Below the pieces are notes generated by a model. That model saw only the letters and a list, made by a program, of their open reading frames with translations, searched no databases and was not told the origin of the DNA. A DNA stretch of 64,000 nucleotides from Paulownia fortunei (taxonomy: Eukaryota > Streptophyta > Magnoliopsida > Lamiales > Paulowniaceae). The position numbers were made by a program, and so were the translations under genes. Below, one piece after another: positions 21,830 through 32,895 of this stretch. Where the stretch lies: NCBI GenBank assembly GCA_019321725.1, contig CM033113.1, positions 7,502,001-7,566,000 on the forward strand, in the 5' to 3' direction. Each line of letters begins with the position of its first letter. The stretch's first letter is position 1.

Positions 21830-24207
21830 TTATGGTGCAGTTTGATGATTTTTTTATTAATTTTAAATCAAATCGATATATGTTGTTTTATTAAATATTA
21901 ATTTTAAATAATAATTTTGTTAAGTAAAAATTAAATGTGCGATTTGATAATTTTAATTAATAATAATAAAAAATCATGTAATTGCACAAAAATATCTTTG
22001 TGGATATTAACAAGAATTTAAATTGGCATAAAAAAATATTCAAACAATAACAAAGAAGTGTCTTCAAAATAAAATTATAATTACTAAATTTTTAAAATTA
22101 CAAAAATTATTATATTTAGTGTAAATTGTATTACATAAATGAAACGATATAAAAATAATAATTAATAGTAAATAGTAAAAAAACTCTAGAGTGTTAAAGA
22201 GCCAAAACTTGGATTTTGATTGAGGTTAGTTATAGTCCATTCAACAATTTATAATATTAAGTAATAAATAGTAAGTTTAATTACCTACTTAACTTTTACA
22301 ATGAGATGGTGCATTTGCGGTGCAGTTTTTAAAATTTTTAAATTATCACTACATGGGACGGTGCAATTTTTGTTCAAGATGTTAAATCATGATTTTTATT
22401 GTAAATTAATATTAATAAAGTGATGCAATGCAATTTGCATAATTATAATAATTTTTTTAAAATTTACGATCACCCCTACCCCTAATTCAATGTCCAGCAA
22501 TCTAGGGAGGTGGTATGAGATGAGAGATTGTAACAATCTGGGAGTCCTTGGCGTTGATTAAAGAAGTTGGTCAAAGCCCAATGCTATGAAGTCTCCTAGA
22601 TATTGCATCCGTTGGGGTATATTAGATATAGTTCCATCATTCAATTTATATACAAAAAGATACATGCCCGTGTGGATATGTGATCTCTATCGAGTGTACA
22701 CTTCACTAGGTGTAGTGTGTATTAACCTATCACTGTGAATTTTAAAAAATCTCTAGAATGGCATTGCAATGCCCTATTAATATTGATTTACAACAAATAT
22801 TATAATTTGAGATCGTAAACAAAAATCTCACCGTCAAAGAAATGCGGCGGTTATTTGAAAATTTAAAAAATTATTTTGTAATCGCACCATTAGACCTGAT
22901 AATGGTTTCAGAATTAGCGATTTTAGATCGGAATTTCTCAATTTTTAATCGTAACCGACCTTGTAGGTTACAATTCGGGTTCTAAAATCGTCGGACCAGT
23001 TTTGATTTCGAGTTCGGTTAACTGCTAGTTTCGATTCCGACCTTTGATTTTATTTTATTTTTTATTTTGACTTATATTTTAAAAAAATATTATTTCTTAA
23101 CTAACCATTAATTTTACAAAATTATAACTTTTTAAATAAAAAAAAAGGGTTTGAAGTTTTAAAATTAAATTTGAATGAAAATTTTTAAACTTAAATTTGA
23201 AAAAAATATGTTAATTTTTGAATTTAATAAAAAAAATTAATTTAATTTAAAAAAAAATTACGTAATATTTAAATTATTAAATATTCCAATTATGATAACT
23301 TAAAAGAAAAATGTTCAACTTAAAGTCTTAAAGTTTAAATTTAAATTTCAATAAAAAATTTGCACTTAAATTAAAATAATAATTAAAAATGAAGAAAATG
23401 AAATATAAAAAACAATTTAATGAAACAATTAAAGTAATATAGAATATAGGATATAGAATTGAAAAATGAATAATGAATGAAGGAAATGAAAATGTAGAAG
23501 TGTGAAATAAAAAATGAAGAATGAGAGGAATTTTTATAGGAAAAAATGGAAAAATAAAATAAAATCGCCAAGTAGAACCCGGCGGTTCAGCGGGTTGGAC
23601 CCGTCGACCCGTGGTCAACGTATTTTGACTGGTTAATCACGATCCGACTACAAGTCAAATCTAATTCCAATCCGATCCATGGTCATCTCTACTTATATAA
23701 GTTAAGTAGGTAATTAAATTTATTAAATATTATCAATTGTTAAATGGATTATTTACTTACTACAAATAAAATCCAAATCTTATCCATCAATACTCAAGAG
23801 TCCTTGTATTATTTAATGTTAATTATTATATTTATCTTGTTTTATTTTATTAATACAATTTGCACTAATTATTATAGTTTTTGTAATTTTAAAAATTTAG
23901 TCATTGTATTTTAAATTGTATTTTTGTTTTGAAGCATTTCACTGTTATTGTTTAAATATATTTTTATATGAATTTAAATTTTTGTTAATATTTTGAAAAA
24001 TATATTTTTGTAATTACATGATTTTTTTTTTGTTAATTAAAATAGCTAAACTGCACACAATCGTCGAACTGCCCGCAATTGCCATAAAATGCACCTTATA
24101 TTTTACTTAGCAAAATCATAAATTAAAATTAATATTAATAAAATTATATATGATAATTTAATTTAAAATTAATTAAAAAAATAAAACAAATGGTACTATG
24201 ATCCGTA
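21830..24207. mobile_element. Non-autonomous DNA transposon with about 470-bp terminal inverted repeats
   Basis: The left arm (about 21830-22293) and right arm (about 23701-24207) are imperfect inverted copies over nearly their whole length. The block ending aattacctacttaac at 22293 is the reverse complement of gttaagtaggtaatt at 23701. The block actaaatttttaaaattacaa near 22084 pairs with the sequence near 23890, and aaaaatcatgtaatt near 21970 pairs with the sequence near 24015. Subterminal ggtgcagtttga / gtgcgatttga motifs near the left end, and their counterparts in the right arm, resemble subterminal repeats of plant hAT elements. No transposase ORF is present. I could not fix a target-site duplication, so the outer ends are approximate. 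Confidence 0.75.
22891..23691. mobile_element. Nested hAT-like element inside the larger inverted-repeat element
   Basis: The left end starts TAGACCTGATAATGG (22891) and the right end, read inward on the other strand, starts TAGAGATGACCATGG (23691). They match at 11 of 15 positions in the style of hAT termini. Subterminal sequences are rich in ggttcggtt and gatccgac-type motifs (for example 22910-23040 and 23575-23680), as in degenerate plant hAT MITEs. The interior is AT-rich with no transposase. The right end abuts the inner edge of the outer element's right arm. No clear 8-bp target duplication is visible. Confidence 0.5.
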
Positions 24208-25230
24208 CTAGTCAATTTGGGAATTCAAATAAAACTTTGCTCTGATAGCAACAACTAGTGCTCTACCAATAGTGGCAAATTGCCACCAAACTATTGTGCT
24301 TCAGCAAGAAATTTCAAGTAAATTAGCCTTTAAATGGCCACTTTTCCAGGATGTCAAGTAGGCGAGTTTTTGTTAAATTTGATAGTCGATTCGAATTCAA
24401 CGAGTTAGATCATTAATTAGATTTATTTTATTATTTTTAAAATATTTTATTTTAAAAAAATAATATATAATTTTTTAAAAAGTATATATTTTTTAAATAA
24501 ATATAATAAATTTGATAAAATAAATAAATAAATGAGATGAGTTTGAAAAAAAAAATTAAAAATCTATTTTAAACTCATTTATAATAGTAAAAATTTATTT
24601 AAAAAAATATATATTTGAATTTGAACTCATTCCATTCTTTATATTTTCCTCCTTGATGTTTAATACTTCATAATGTAGCAACAAATTTGAAATTTATATT
24701 TAACTCGTTAAATTTTGTAACATGGATATTATTTAGTAAGCTTGAAAAATGTTTGACAAAATTTCATTTATATAACAAAATTTGCCGCAAATCTATGATA
24801 AATTTTAAAATAATATCCATAAAAAACATCTATTTATTATATAAACATAACATTTTGGGTATTAAAATGTCAAAAAATGTCCTAGTATATAGTAAAATAG
24901 ATATATTCAATTAACTATATGTGGAAAAAAATAAGAAAAGAAATTAGCAAGGCATTTATCTTCAATTATTCTAATTTTATTGGAATATGATTAAAATTCA
25001 AGTGGGAAACTTAAAAAAAAAAAGGAAAACTTTATTATATAATAATTGATAAAAAATATTTTTAAAAATTCAACATCATGTTGTTTTCTTTTTCCGAAAT
25101 TCTGAGAATTTTATCTTCATACCAATAAAGTATTTCAAGAGAACAGTCGGAAACTCTCCTAAACAACTTTTTAAAGTAGAAAAGGATAAAAAGGAAAAAG
25201 AGAAAAAAATAAAAAATAAAAAATTCTCCC
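24208..25230. other. AT-rich intergenic upstream of RPAC1
   Basis: Very AT-rich low-complexity sequence with no gene. Around 24360-24660 a degenerate stretch (cgagttttt, gattcgaattcaacgagtt, then A/T runs) resembles decayed plant repeat DNA, but no ends can be defined. Confidence 0.5.
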
Positions 25231-25232
25231 TA

Positions 25233-25249
25233 AAACCCTAAACCCTAAA
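25233..25249 (+). promoter_or_regulatory. Telo-box (AAACCCTAAACCCTAAA) upstream of RPAC1
   Basis: Two and a half telomere-type CCCTAAA units lie at 25233-25249, about 75 bases before the RPAC1 ATG. Telo-boxes are a known feature of plant promoters for ribosomal proteins and the translation apparatus. This agrees with a gene for a shared Pol I/III subunit. Confidence 0.75.
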
Positions 25250-25324
25250 AAAAATTCAGACCTCCTTTCTCTCCCACCCACCCAAACACACAGAAAACAA
25301 GCTCTCAAGAACAAGACAGAGGAT

Positions 25325-28300
25325 ATGGTTTTGGAGAACGAAGAATCTGAAACCATTAAAGAACAAAAAACACCGAAAATTCCGGTGTGGGATCTGCCTG
25401 ATGTCCCAAAGGGACAGCTGCCCCCGCACCTCGAACTCCAGAGGACTCGTGTTCTCTGCACTTTCGATGCGCCTACTCATGTATTCATATTACGTTTATT
25501 AATTCCTTACTAGTTCTTGTCAAATTGCTTTCAATTTTTGGTTTTTTTATTATGTTTCTTTTTTTTTTGGAAATAAAAGACGGAGAATGTTCAATATTCG
25601 GGTGCATATGCCGCAATGGGAGTGGATAACAGTTTGAGATTGGAGGAATTTCGCAACAATTTTAGGGTTGAAGTGATTGGACTCACAGAAGATGACATGG
25701 AATTCGATATGATTGGCATTGATGCTGCTCTTGCGAATGCTTTTCGAAGAATCCTCATAGCTGAGGTGCAAGTCGATTCTTTTTTTTTTAGCCATTTTTT
25801 TTTCTTTCAGAAGCAATAATTTGATTATCTGTTGATTTTCTGATATAGCGTGGATGTTGTCAAGCTTGGTTTTTATCAAGCATTAGGTGGATATTCAGCA
25901 CTCAGAATTTTTTTTTTCTCTGACTTCGTCGATTCATAGTGCAAATTGTGTGAGAGGTGAAGTTTCAGGGATTTCGCTTTCTGGAAAACAATGCCTTTGT
26001 GCTGTGGCAGCAGAAATAATTATATTGGCGACCGGAATTAGTAGAACATGATCAACTTCTATGTTGTGTTATCTTTGCATGTTTCAGTAGAGAAAGTGCT
26101 GCATTTGATATGTATTTTGCATGACTGGTGCAGAAAGATGTATATGCAACTCATCTACTGAAGATTCTCTTTCTAGATGAAGAGTAAGAAATATAGTTTC
26201 TTTGAGTATATGAACTAGTTAGTGAAAATATGAACTTCTTAAGTTTTTTTTTTTTTTTTTTGGTGAAAATACAAGATGTAATTGTCAGGTTGCTTTAAAT
26301 GTTTATGGGTTTTTTGGTACTTTAGGGGCTGAATTTGTTGTCTTTAGTAAACAAGTTCTACAGAATTGTTTCATGGCTAATTGTTGAGCATTTTGTTGGG
26401 TAAACTTGGTTTTAAGTGAGATAGGCTATGTATTTGAGAGTTTAGAAGACCTCTAGCCACATGATGTTTATTATTTGAGCACTCTTATCCTTCTTTCTTT
26501 CATTGTTTTCAAAAGGCATATAAATTTTAAAGACTGCTTCTATGTAATTAGCCAGATACACTAGAGATTTTGATTGGGTGGACGACTGATCTGTCCTCTC
26601 TCCTCTCTCTCTCTCTCTCTAGGTTCCCACCATGGCTATTGAAAAGGTTTTTATTGCAAATAACACCTCGGTGATTCAAGATGAGGTGCTTGCCCATAGA
26701 CTGGGTCTTATTCCACTTAAAGTTGATCCAAGGCTCTTCAATTATATGTCAGGTAGCTATTCCCACTTGTTTATTAAATTTTTCTTCTCCAGCTGTTTCC
26801 TATTTCATCTTTTGATGAGGCAAGTTTTCTGATGCTTAAGTTGTCTCTGCTCCAGAAAATGATGAACCTAATGAAAAAAATACCATTGTATTTAACCTCC
26901 ATGTTCGTTGTGAAAGAGGGAGCTCACGTATTAAAGGTACTATTTGAATGCTCAACCAATGAAGATTTGTCATCTTGTTTGACTTTATGTTACCAATTTC
27001 TGTGTGATTTTTTCGTCGGAGTCATTACTCAACAAATGCAATCATGTTCTCTTCCTTCTATGGATACAAAATAATGCAGTGAAGTCCAATGAGCTGAAGT
27101 GGCTACCCAATGGCAGTGAGTTCATACTAAGCACAGAAAAACCGACTCCAGATTCGACTTCAAAGACAAAAACTTATACTTCATTCAATTGTCGCCAAGA
27201 CTCTTTGCCAGAATTTTTAAACAACCCAATTGCCCCCAAGCATGGCGATATAATTGTAGCTAAACTTGGACCTGGACAGGTATGGTTTAATGTTGAATGT
27301 TTTGTATTTTTGTGATCATTAAAACTTAGAGCAAACCCTATGTTTTGTTGTTTATTAATTGGTCTTAATGGTAAAGTGTGCTAAGTCATAAATCTTTTGG
27401 CTTCGTGCTACGATCTAGTATGATAGGATTTTTACAACTTCGTTAGTAAATGAAACATCTTCCGAGGAGGCCTCTGCTATTTCCTTCACATTCCCATGAG
27501 AAGAGCCCTGTAATGGATGATCAATTGTAAAATAAACTGAGAAGCTAGGTTTCTCGCATAATTACTGCTACTTCTGTGGTGATATATTTTTGATGATATA
27601 CTATATCTCTTGTGTTTGTGTAATGCTTTCTCGAGAGTGATCAAAATCTAAAAGATTGGACTCGTGCAGGAAATTGAGCTGGAAGCGCATGCTGTGAAAG
27701 GAATGGGTAAGACACATGCGAAGTGGTCACCTGTTGCCACTGCTTGGTATAGGATGCTTCCTGAGGTATAAATTTTTTGTTATATCCTCTTTCTTTATTA
27801 TTGGTGCCATTTTCTTTAATCAAAACTCCATCAATATGTATACAGTTGTTAGCAGGTAATATGAATTCACAATAAAATGAAGTGGGAGCCATTGTAAACA
27901 ACTTGGTTTTATATTATTGTGTAGGTTGTTTTGTTGCAAGAAATTGAAGGTGAAAAGGCTGAAGAACTTGTCAAGAAATGTCCTGTTAAAGTGTTTGATA
28001 TTGAAGATATTGGTAAAGGTAAGATGACAGCTAGTTGGTGATTGTCTTGTAAATTGTTTTTGCTTATTCTATGTATTTATATTTAACTGCTGAACTAACA
28101 ATACATCTGCACACTGGTTCCAGATGTATGTTTCTTGATGATCAGTTATAGGTTCTTTAATTTTGTTCTTGATTAGTTTATTGACTGTCAATTAGGTCGA
28201 AAAAGAGCAACTGTGGCAAGACCTCGATCTTGTACTCTCTGTCGTGAATGCATCCGAGGAGATGATTGGGATAAGCTTGTGGCACTTCGGCGCGTAAAAG

Positions 28301-29027
28301 ATCATTTCATTTGTAAGTGAAGTGGTGAAACCTGTCTGAGAATTTACTAACTGTTAGTAGCCATTTAGTTTCTTTTGCACTTACAGAACTCCGGTATGGA
28401 ATTTCAGTGGCTTTCTTGCCTAGCATAATGGTTTATATCTATATAATCTTATAATTGGTTCAGTCTATGATTTCAAGTAGTTAATAGTGCGAAACTCTGC
28501 TAAGCTGCCACTAATTACTAACTGTTAGTAGCCGTTTAGTTTCTTTTGCACTTGCAGAACTCCAGTATGGAATTTTGGTGGCTCTCTTGCCTAGCATAAT
28601 GGTTTATATCTATATAATCTTATAATTGGTTCAGTCTATGATTTCAATTAGTTAATAGTGCAAAATTCTGCTAAGTTGCCACTAATGAAGAAATAGCAAG
28701 TTCTGATCAAAATAAGTTGAAAGGTAAGAGCATAGATATAGACTGTAACAATTGCTTTTGACTTTGTTTATTCGAAAATCACTTTTTCACTTTAATCCTT
28801 ATGTTCACAGTTCTGATGATTGTTTTAAGTTTATGATTTCATTGCCTCTGAAAACATTATTTTTCTAATTGAGAAGGTTTTGGCAGTACAACCTTACTAT
28901 TTTTTGGTGTTCTACTTCCTCAGTTACAATCGAATCTACGGGAGCATTACCTCCTGAAGTACTCTTCACTGAAGCTGTGAAGATTTTGGAAGACAAGTGT
29001 GAGCGGGTGATAACTGAGCTCTCCTGA
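25325..29027 (+). CDS. RPAC1: DNA-directed RNA polymerases I and III subunit RPAC1 (AC40 type)
   Basis: Nine exons: 25325-25480, 25580-25765, 26623-26752, 26856-26936, 27080-27279, 27670-27765, 27925-28018, 28196-28312 and 28924-29027. They total 1164 nt, giving 387 aa, which is the usual length of the family (about 385 in Arabidopsis). It is the alpha-like (RpoA/Rpb3-type) subunit that pairs with AC19 and nucleates assembly of RNA polymerases I and III. The N-terminal dimerisation fold shows [18 protein letters not shown] followed by VPTMAIEKV (about 94-122), then HRLGLIPL. The insert domain contains a conserved Cys cluster [11 protein letters not shown] (Cys327, 330, 333). The C-terminal helix follows ESTGALPPE. 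All splice junctions are GT-AG and in phase. Intron 8 carries a 171-bp tandem duplication. A telo-box lies just upstream. Confidence 0.94.
28346..28687 (+). repeat. 171-bp tandem duplication in RPAC1 intron 8
   Basis: Copy 1 (28346-28516) and copy 2 (28517-28687) start actaactgttagtagcc and include tgcctagcataatggtttat and cagtctatgatttcaa. They are very similar, with only scattered substitutions, so the duplication is fairly recent. It lies wholly within the intron between exons 8 and 9. Confidence 0.92.
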
Positions 29028-31560
29028 GTCCCTTCAAAGGGAAAATCTAGCACGGGGATAATGGCAATATATACTGAAAAAAAAGTGTACGAAGTTGGCG
29101 TTGCTTGCTATTTGTGTATTGATTGTCAGTTGTTCTTCGGCGTGAAATCAAATTTCAGAAATCTCGCTTTCTTATCGAGTTTTCATCCTGAAGCATTTAT
29201 TGTGCGAGACTAAGCCATCAAACACAGCTGAAGTCAGAATCAGCATTTAAAATCTATGTTGGGAAATGTTGAAAGGGTTTTCTGTCATGAAGTGGGTATA
29301 TAAGCATCATGTGCTGTACTGATCTTAAAGTGCTAGCAAAATATAGTACGTGAACCTACAAGGTCAAATACCAAAACTATAGTATTTGCATCTCTTCGTA
29401 CTGTTACTCGATTCTAGGTATCATAAGCCCTCGGTGTTAGTAACTAAAGAAAACCAAATATTGGATCCTTGATCCGTTGGGACATGCCACATTTCACAAA
29501 AAGCTATTTGTAACTTCTATTTCTTATTGTACCAACCTTAACATGTGACAGCTGGAGATAAAATATAAAAAACTTTGTTTGTAAGTAAGCTAAAGAAGTT
29601 AAAGAACCAATAATAATTACCTATATATATATATATATATATAACACTCCGATGTCAGAAACAACCCCAAAAAAATATAGTCAAAAACTTAGTGGCTCGT
29701 GAAGCAGAACTTTTTGCTGGAATAAAGAAGTAATTAAACCTCGGAGCCACATGTAATGAGCATACTGCAGGACAAATACATCCACATACTCAGCTCCAAT
29801 TAGAGAAAAGCATTTTTCAAAGATGCTTATCAGTAGATTAACCAACTGGATCTATAGACATAGCCTCTGAGGAGGTGTCCTTGGTTGTCAAGACCATATA
29901 GCCCCAGGACCAAGCTTTTTTCTACTAATCTTACATGAATATTGTGGGTACGTTTCCAGTCTGGTTCGATTTTATAAGTTTTGGGCAATGCCTTACAGTA
30001 CTTGATTCCTAAGGTGGGTTCCCCGAAACGGTTAATCACTTTGAATCAATCTTCTTGTGTGATGTCCTGTACAAATTTATCACTAAGACCCCTGTTGGAG
30101 TAATTTACAGAACTTGTTAGTCCCATCCCACTGGACATGGAATTCAAGATAATGTTTTTATGGTACGCGAACTTATGCAATCTCTAAGATAATATGAAAG
30201 CAAGAAAGGTATTTATGATGTTCACAGCACATATGATAAGTTTAGTTGGAATTTTGGAACACATGTCGGTTCATTTAAGTTTCTCTTGAGGATAGGACAA
30301 CAACCTTGATAACTGGTTGTGTTAGGAGTGCCAGATTGGGATACCTTTGGAATAATCTCATGGAATTGGATTCTTGACTAATTCATGAAGTTTTGTTAGG
30401 CATTTTCAACTGTCGAATTTGTCATGTAGGTGCCACTCAACTAAGGGAAAACTCTCTACATGCATTCCACAACAGAGTCAAACCAGAAAAACCATCTGGT
30501 TCTTATCATTTTCCTGCATGAGCAGGGATAGCTGGCTTCTTGAAAACCTTTGGTCCCAATACAAAAACATCATCCTCATGTCTTTACCACGGATCTACAT
30601 TTTCTTGGCCACAGTATTGTAATTGTGGAAAGCTAGTAAGAAAAGAGATCTTCAAAAATAAACAATTAGTATTCATGGAATAGTCTATGCCACCAAATTG
30701 GTTCCCTGGGTTGTATCCTGATTTTCCAACTTTGAAGGAGCCCAAGCTAATTTGTGGACTAAACTTGAGGTGGGTGTTGCACACTGAACATTGATGGTAG
30801 TTTCCAAAGCATGGGAGAGCCACTGGAGTGATCTATATGATTGGGCTCTTGGATTCACTTTCCACTTTTGTACTTGCTCTGTCAATACTATAGAGTTGTC
30901 CACACTCAGAAAAGGACTGGCTATGCCATGAGAACTTCGAATGTCCAAAGTGGAACTTGAGCTAAACTTCAAAGTAATGAAACAATTGGTTCGTTCACTA
31001 ATAAATCTAGAACATTTTTGAGGTTATCTAAGATCTTCATAAAAAATATGTTATCTGAAAGATGATTTTTTGCACTTACACTTTAACAAAGAAATGATAT
31101 TTTATATCGGAATAGGACCATGGAATGAACGGACATACAATATTTTTGAAGTATTTTAAAAGATTTTGATATTTGTTTTGTTTTATTTTCATGACACTGG
31201 AAAAAAGAAAAAAAAAACACATTGTAGAGCACAAAATACATAGAAATTAAGCACTATAATTTCAATCTTATATTGTCCAAAAAATAATGATAATTAGGAC
31301 CACATGTTCTTGAATTCAATTAAATTGTAAACAACTCCGGTGGAAGCAAATTTTAAGGGAATAGGCCAAAAACCGGTGGGAAGGACATCACGGTTCATTA
31401 CCAAGTTAGTTATAGCCTTAATGGGAAATTGATAGGAAAGGCGTCTCAACTTCCGAGCCTGAGGGACAGGTTGGAGCATTTGGAGGCCCATATGTTGATT
31501 CATAGACTCTTGTATTTGGGACAAAATTCATTGAAATTATTGAACATGTAAAGCTTTACT
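29028..31560. other. RPAC1 3' flank and unassigned degenerate region
   Basis: The first 300 bases or so are RPAC1 3' UTR. An (AT)n run lies at about 29622-29642. From about 29.7 to 31.5 kb, base composition looks less AT-biased than the flanks and the minus strand has several short open frames (30039-29830, 30972-30685, 30823-30584, 31524-31294), broken by stops and frame changes. This is the look of a decayed mobile or duplicated coding element, but I recognise no domain and do not assign one. Confidence 0.3.
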
Positions 31561-32771
31561 TTACCCCCTTCTTTGACCCCTCCACGTCTCTCTCTCTCTC
31601 TCTCACACACACCCAAGCTCATTTTCTTTCTTTATTTCTTTCTCTCTCTCTCACACAAACATATACACATACATAATACGATAATATTAAACTACAGTAG
31701 TATTGCATCGGTAATGGTATAGCCCACAGGCCAGTCGCCCACCCAACTCTCTCTTTCAACATTCTCAAAGCCTTTTCTTTTCTTTTCTTTTCATTTCTTT
31801 TCTCTATCATTGACACCACACATTTTTGGAAGAAGAAGAGGAGCTGGAGTTGTCACTCTCTTGTTTATCTCTCTCGACAGTTAAGTGCCCTCCTTTTTAA
31901 TTTCTTTCCTCCATTGTTAAAGCAATAAAAATTGTAAACCCTAAAGTTCTGATCTTTGTGACTTAGGTTGCCTCTTTTTGTGTGGGCTGCTTTTTCTTGC
32001 TTTACTTTTGAAGTGGTCCTGATTTTTGCTAGGTAGGCTGTGCTTCTCTACGCCCCTCTGGGATTTTTTTTTTATTTTTTAGCATTGTGAGTTTTTGTGG
32101 GGTTTTATGGATCCCTCTTGGTAGGGTTTTTACAGAGAAGAGGTTGTCATTGTTCAAGATCTGTGCTTTTCATGGACCCTTTACTTTTTTTTCAGCTGTT
32201 TTTATCCAAAACTTGTGCTTATCTCTTGCCATGTGGTAATGTTTGACTACGAAGAGTGCTTGAGGGACTACATTTAGTTTTGTAGGTTAGTTCAGTCTCT
32301 CTTATTGCAATTTGATGCTGATTTGGAGCTTGAATTATTTTCTCTTTAAGCAATAGTTCTTCTCAAGGTGAAAAGGTTGCATTTTGAGGTAAAGAAAAAA
32401 GAAAAATGATGTTGCTTCCATGGAAATTGGATACCTTGTTGCTCTTCTGTTTATTCTATTGATCTGCATCTGCACCTAAATCTCCCGTCTCAACACTCAT
32501 TTTTTGTTTTGCTTTTCAGAGGAGAAGAAGAGATTCTGATTCTGATTTACTTTTTTAATATCCTTTTATCACTCCAGCGCTGATCTTTTGTTGGATATAT
32601 GATCTATTGGTAGGTATGAGGACTATGCTCCTTTCCTTTTCCCCCTTTAAAGAGATTTGTCTATCAAATAACTAACCTTGTTTTCAACTAATTATTATTC
32701 CTTTAATCTACTTATTTGTCAATATTGGTCATTATTTGGTCTATGTACTCCGTCTTGGGACTAACCTGCAG
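31561..32771 (+). other. Promoter and leader of the D6PK-like kinase gene
   Basis: CT and CA microsatellites (about 31588-31612 and 31635-31655) and TTTCTTTTC runs lie just upstream of a probable transcription start near 31.8 kb. Plausible leader splice sites are the acceptors at 32518-32519 (tttcag) and 32770-32771 (ctgcag) and a donor near 32611 (gtaggt). The leader therefore probably has several non-coding exons. Exact borders need transcript data. Confidence 0.45.
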
Positions 32772-32849
32772 ATGTGGATGCAATTGCAGATGATGATGTT
32801 TGATTTCGGTATTGAAGGGGCATACAAATTGTATTTGGGCTCTGTGTAA
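32772..32849 (+). other. Upstream ORF (25 codons) in the D6PK-like kinase leader
   Basis: Directly after the acceptor ctgcag, an ATG at 32772 opens a 25-residue frame (starting MWMQLQMMMFD, ending YLGSV) with stop TAA at 32847-32849. That is 46 bases before the main ATG at 32896 and in a different frame. If this leader exon is used, ribosomes would meet it first. It contains five ATG codons in frame. Whether the peptide is conserved is not known to me. Confidence 0.5.
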
Positions 32850-32895
32850 TGGTGTTGTTCAGTTTGATTAATTTACAAAGTCTATATACATTCCA

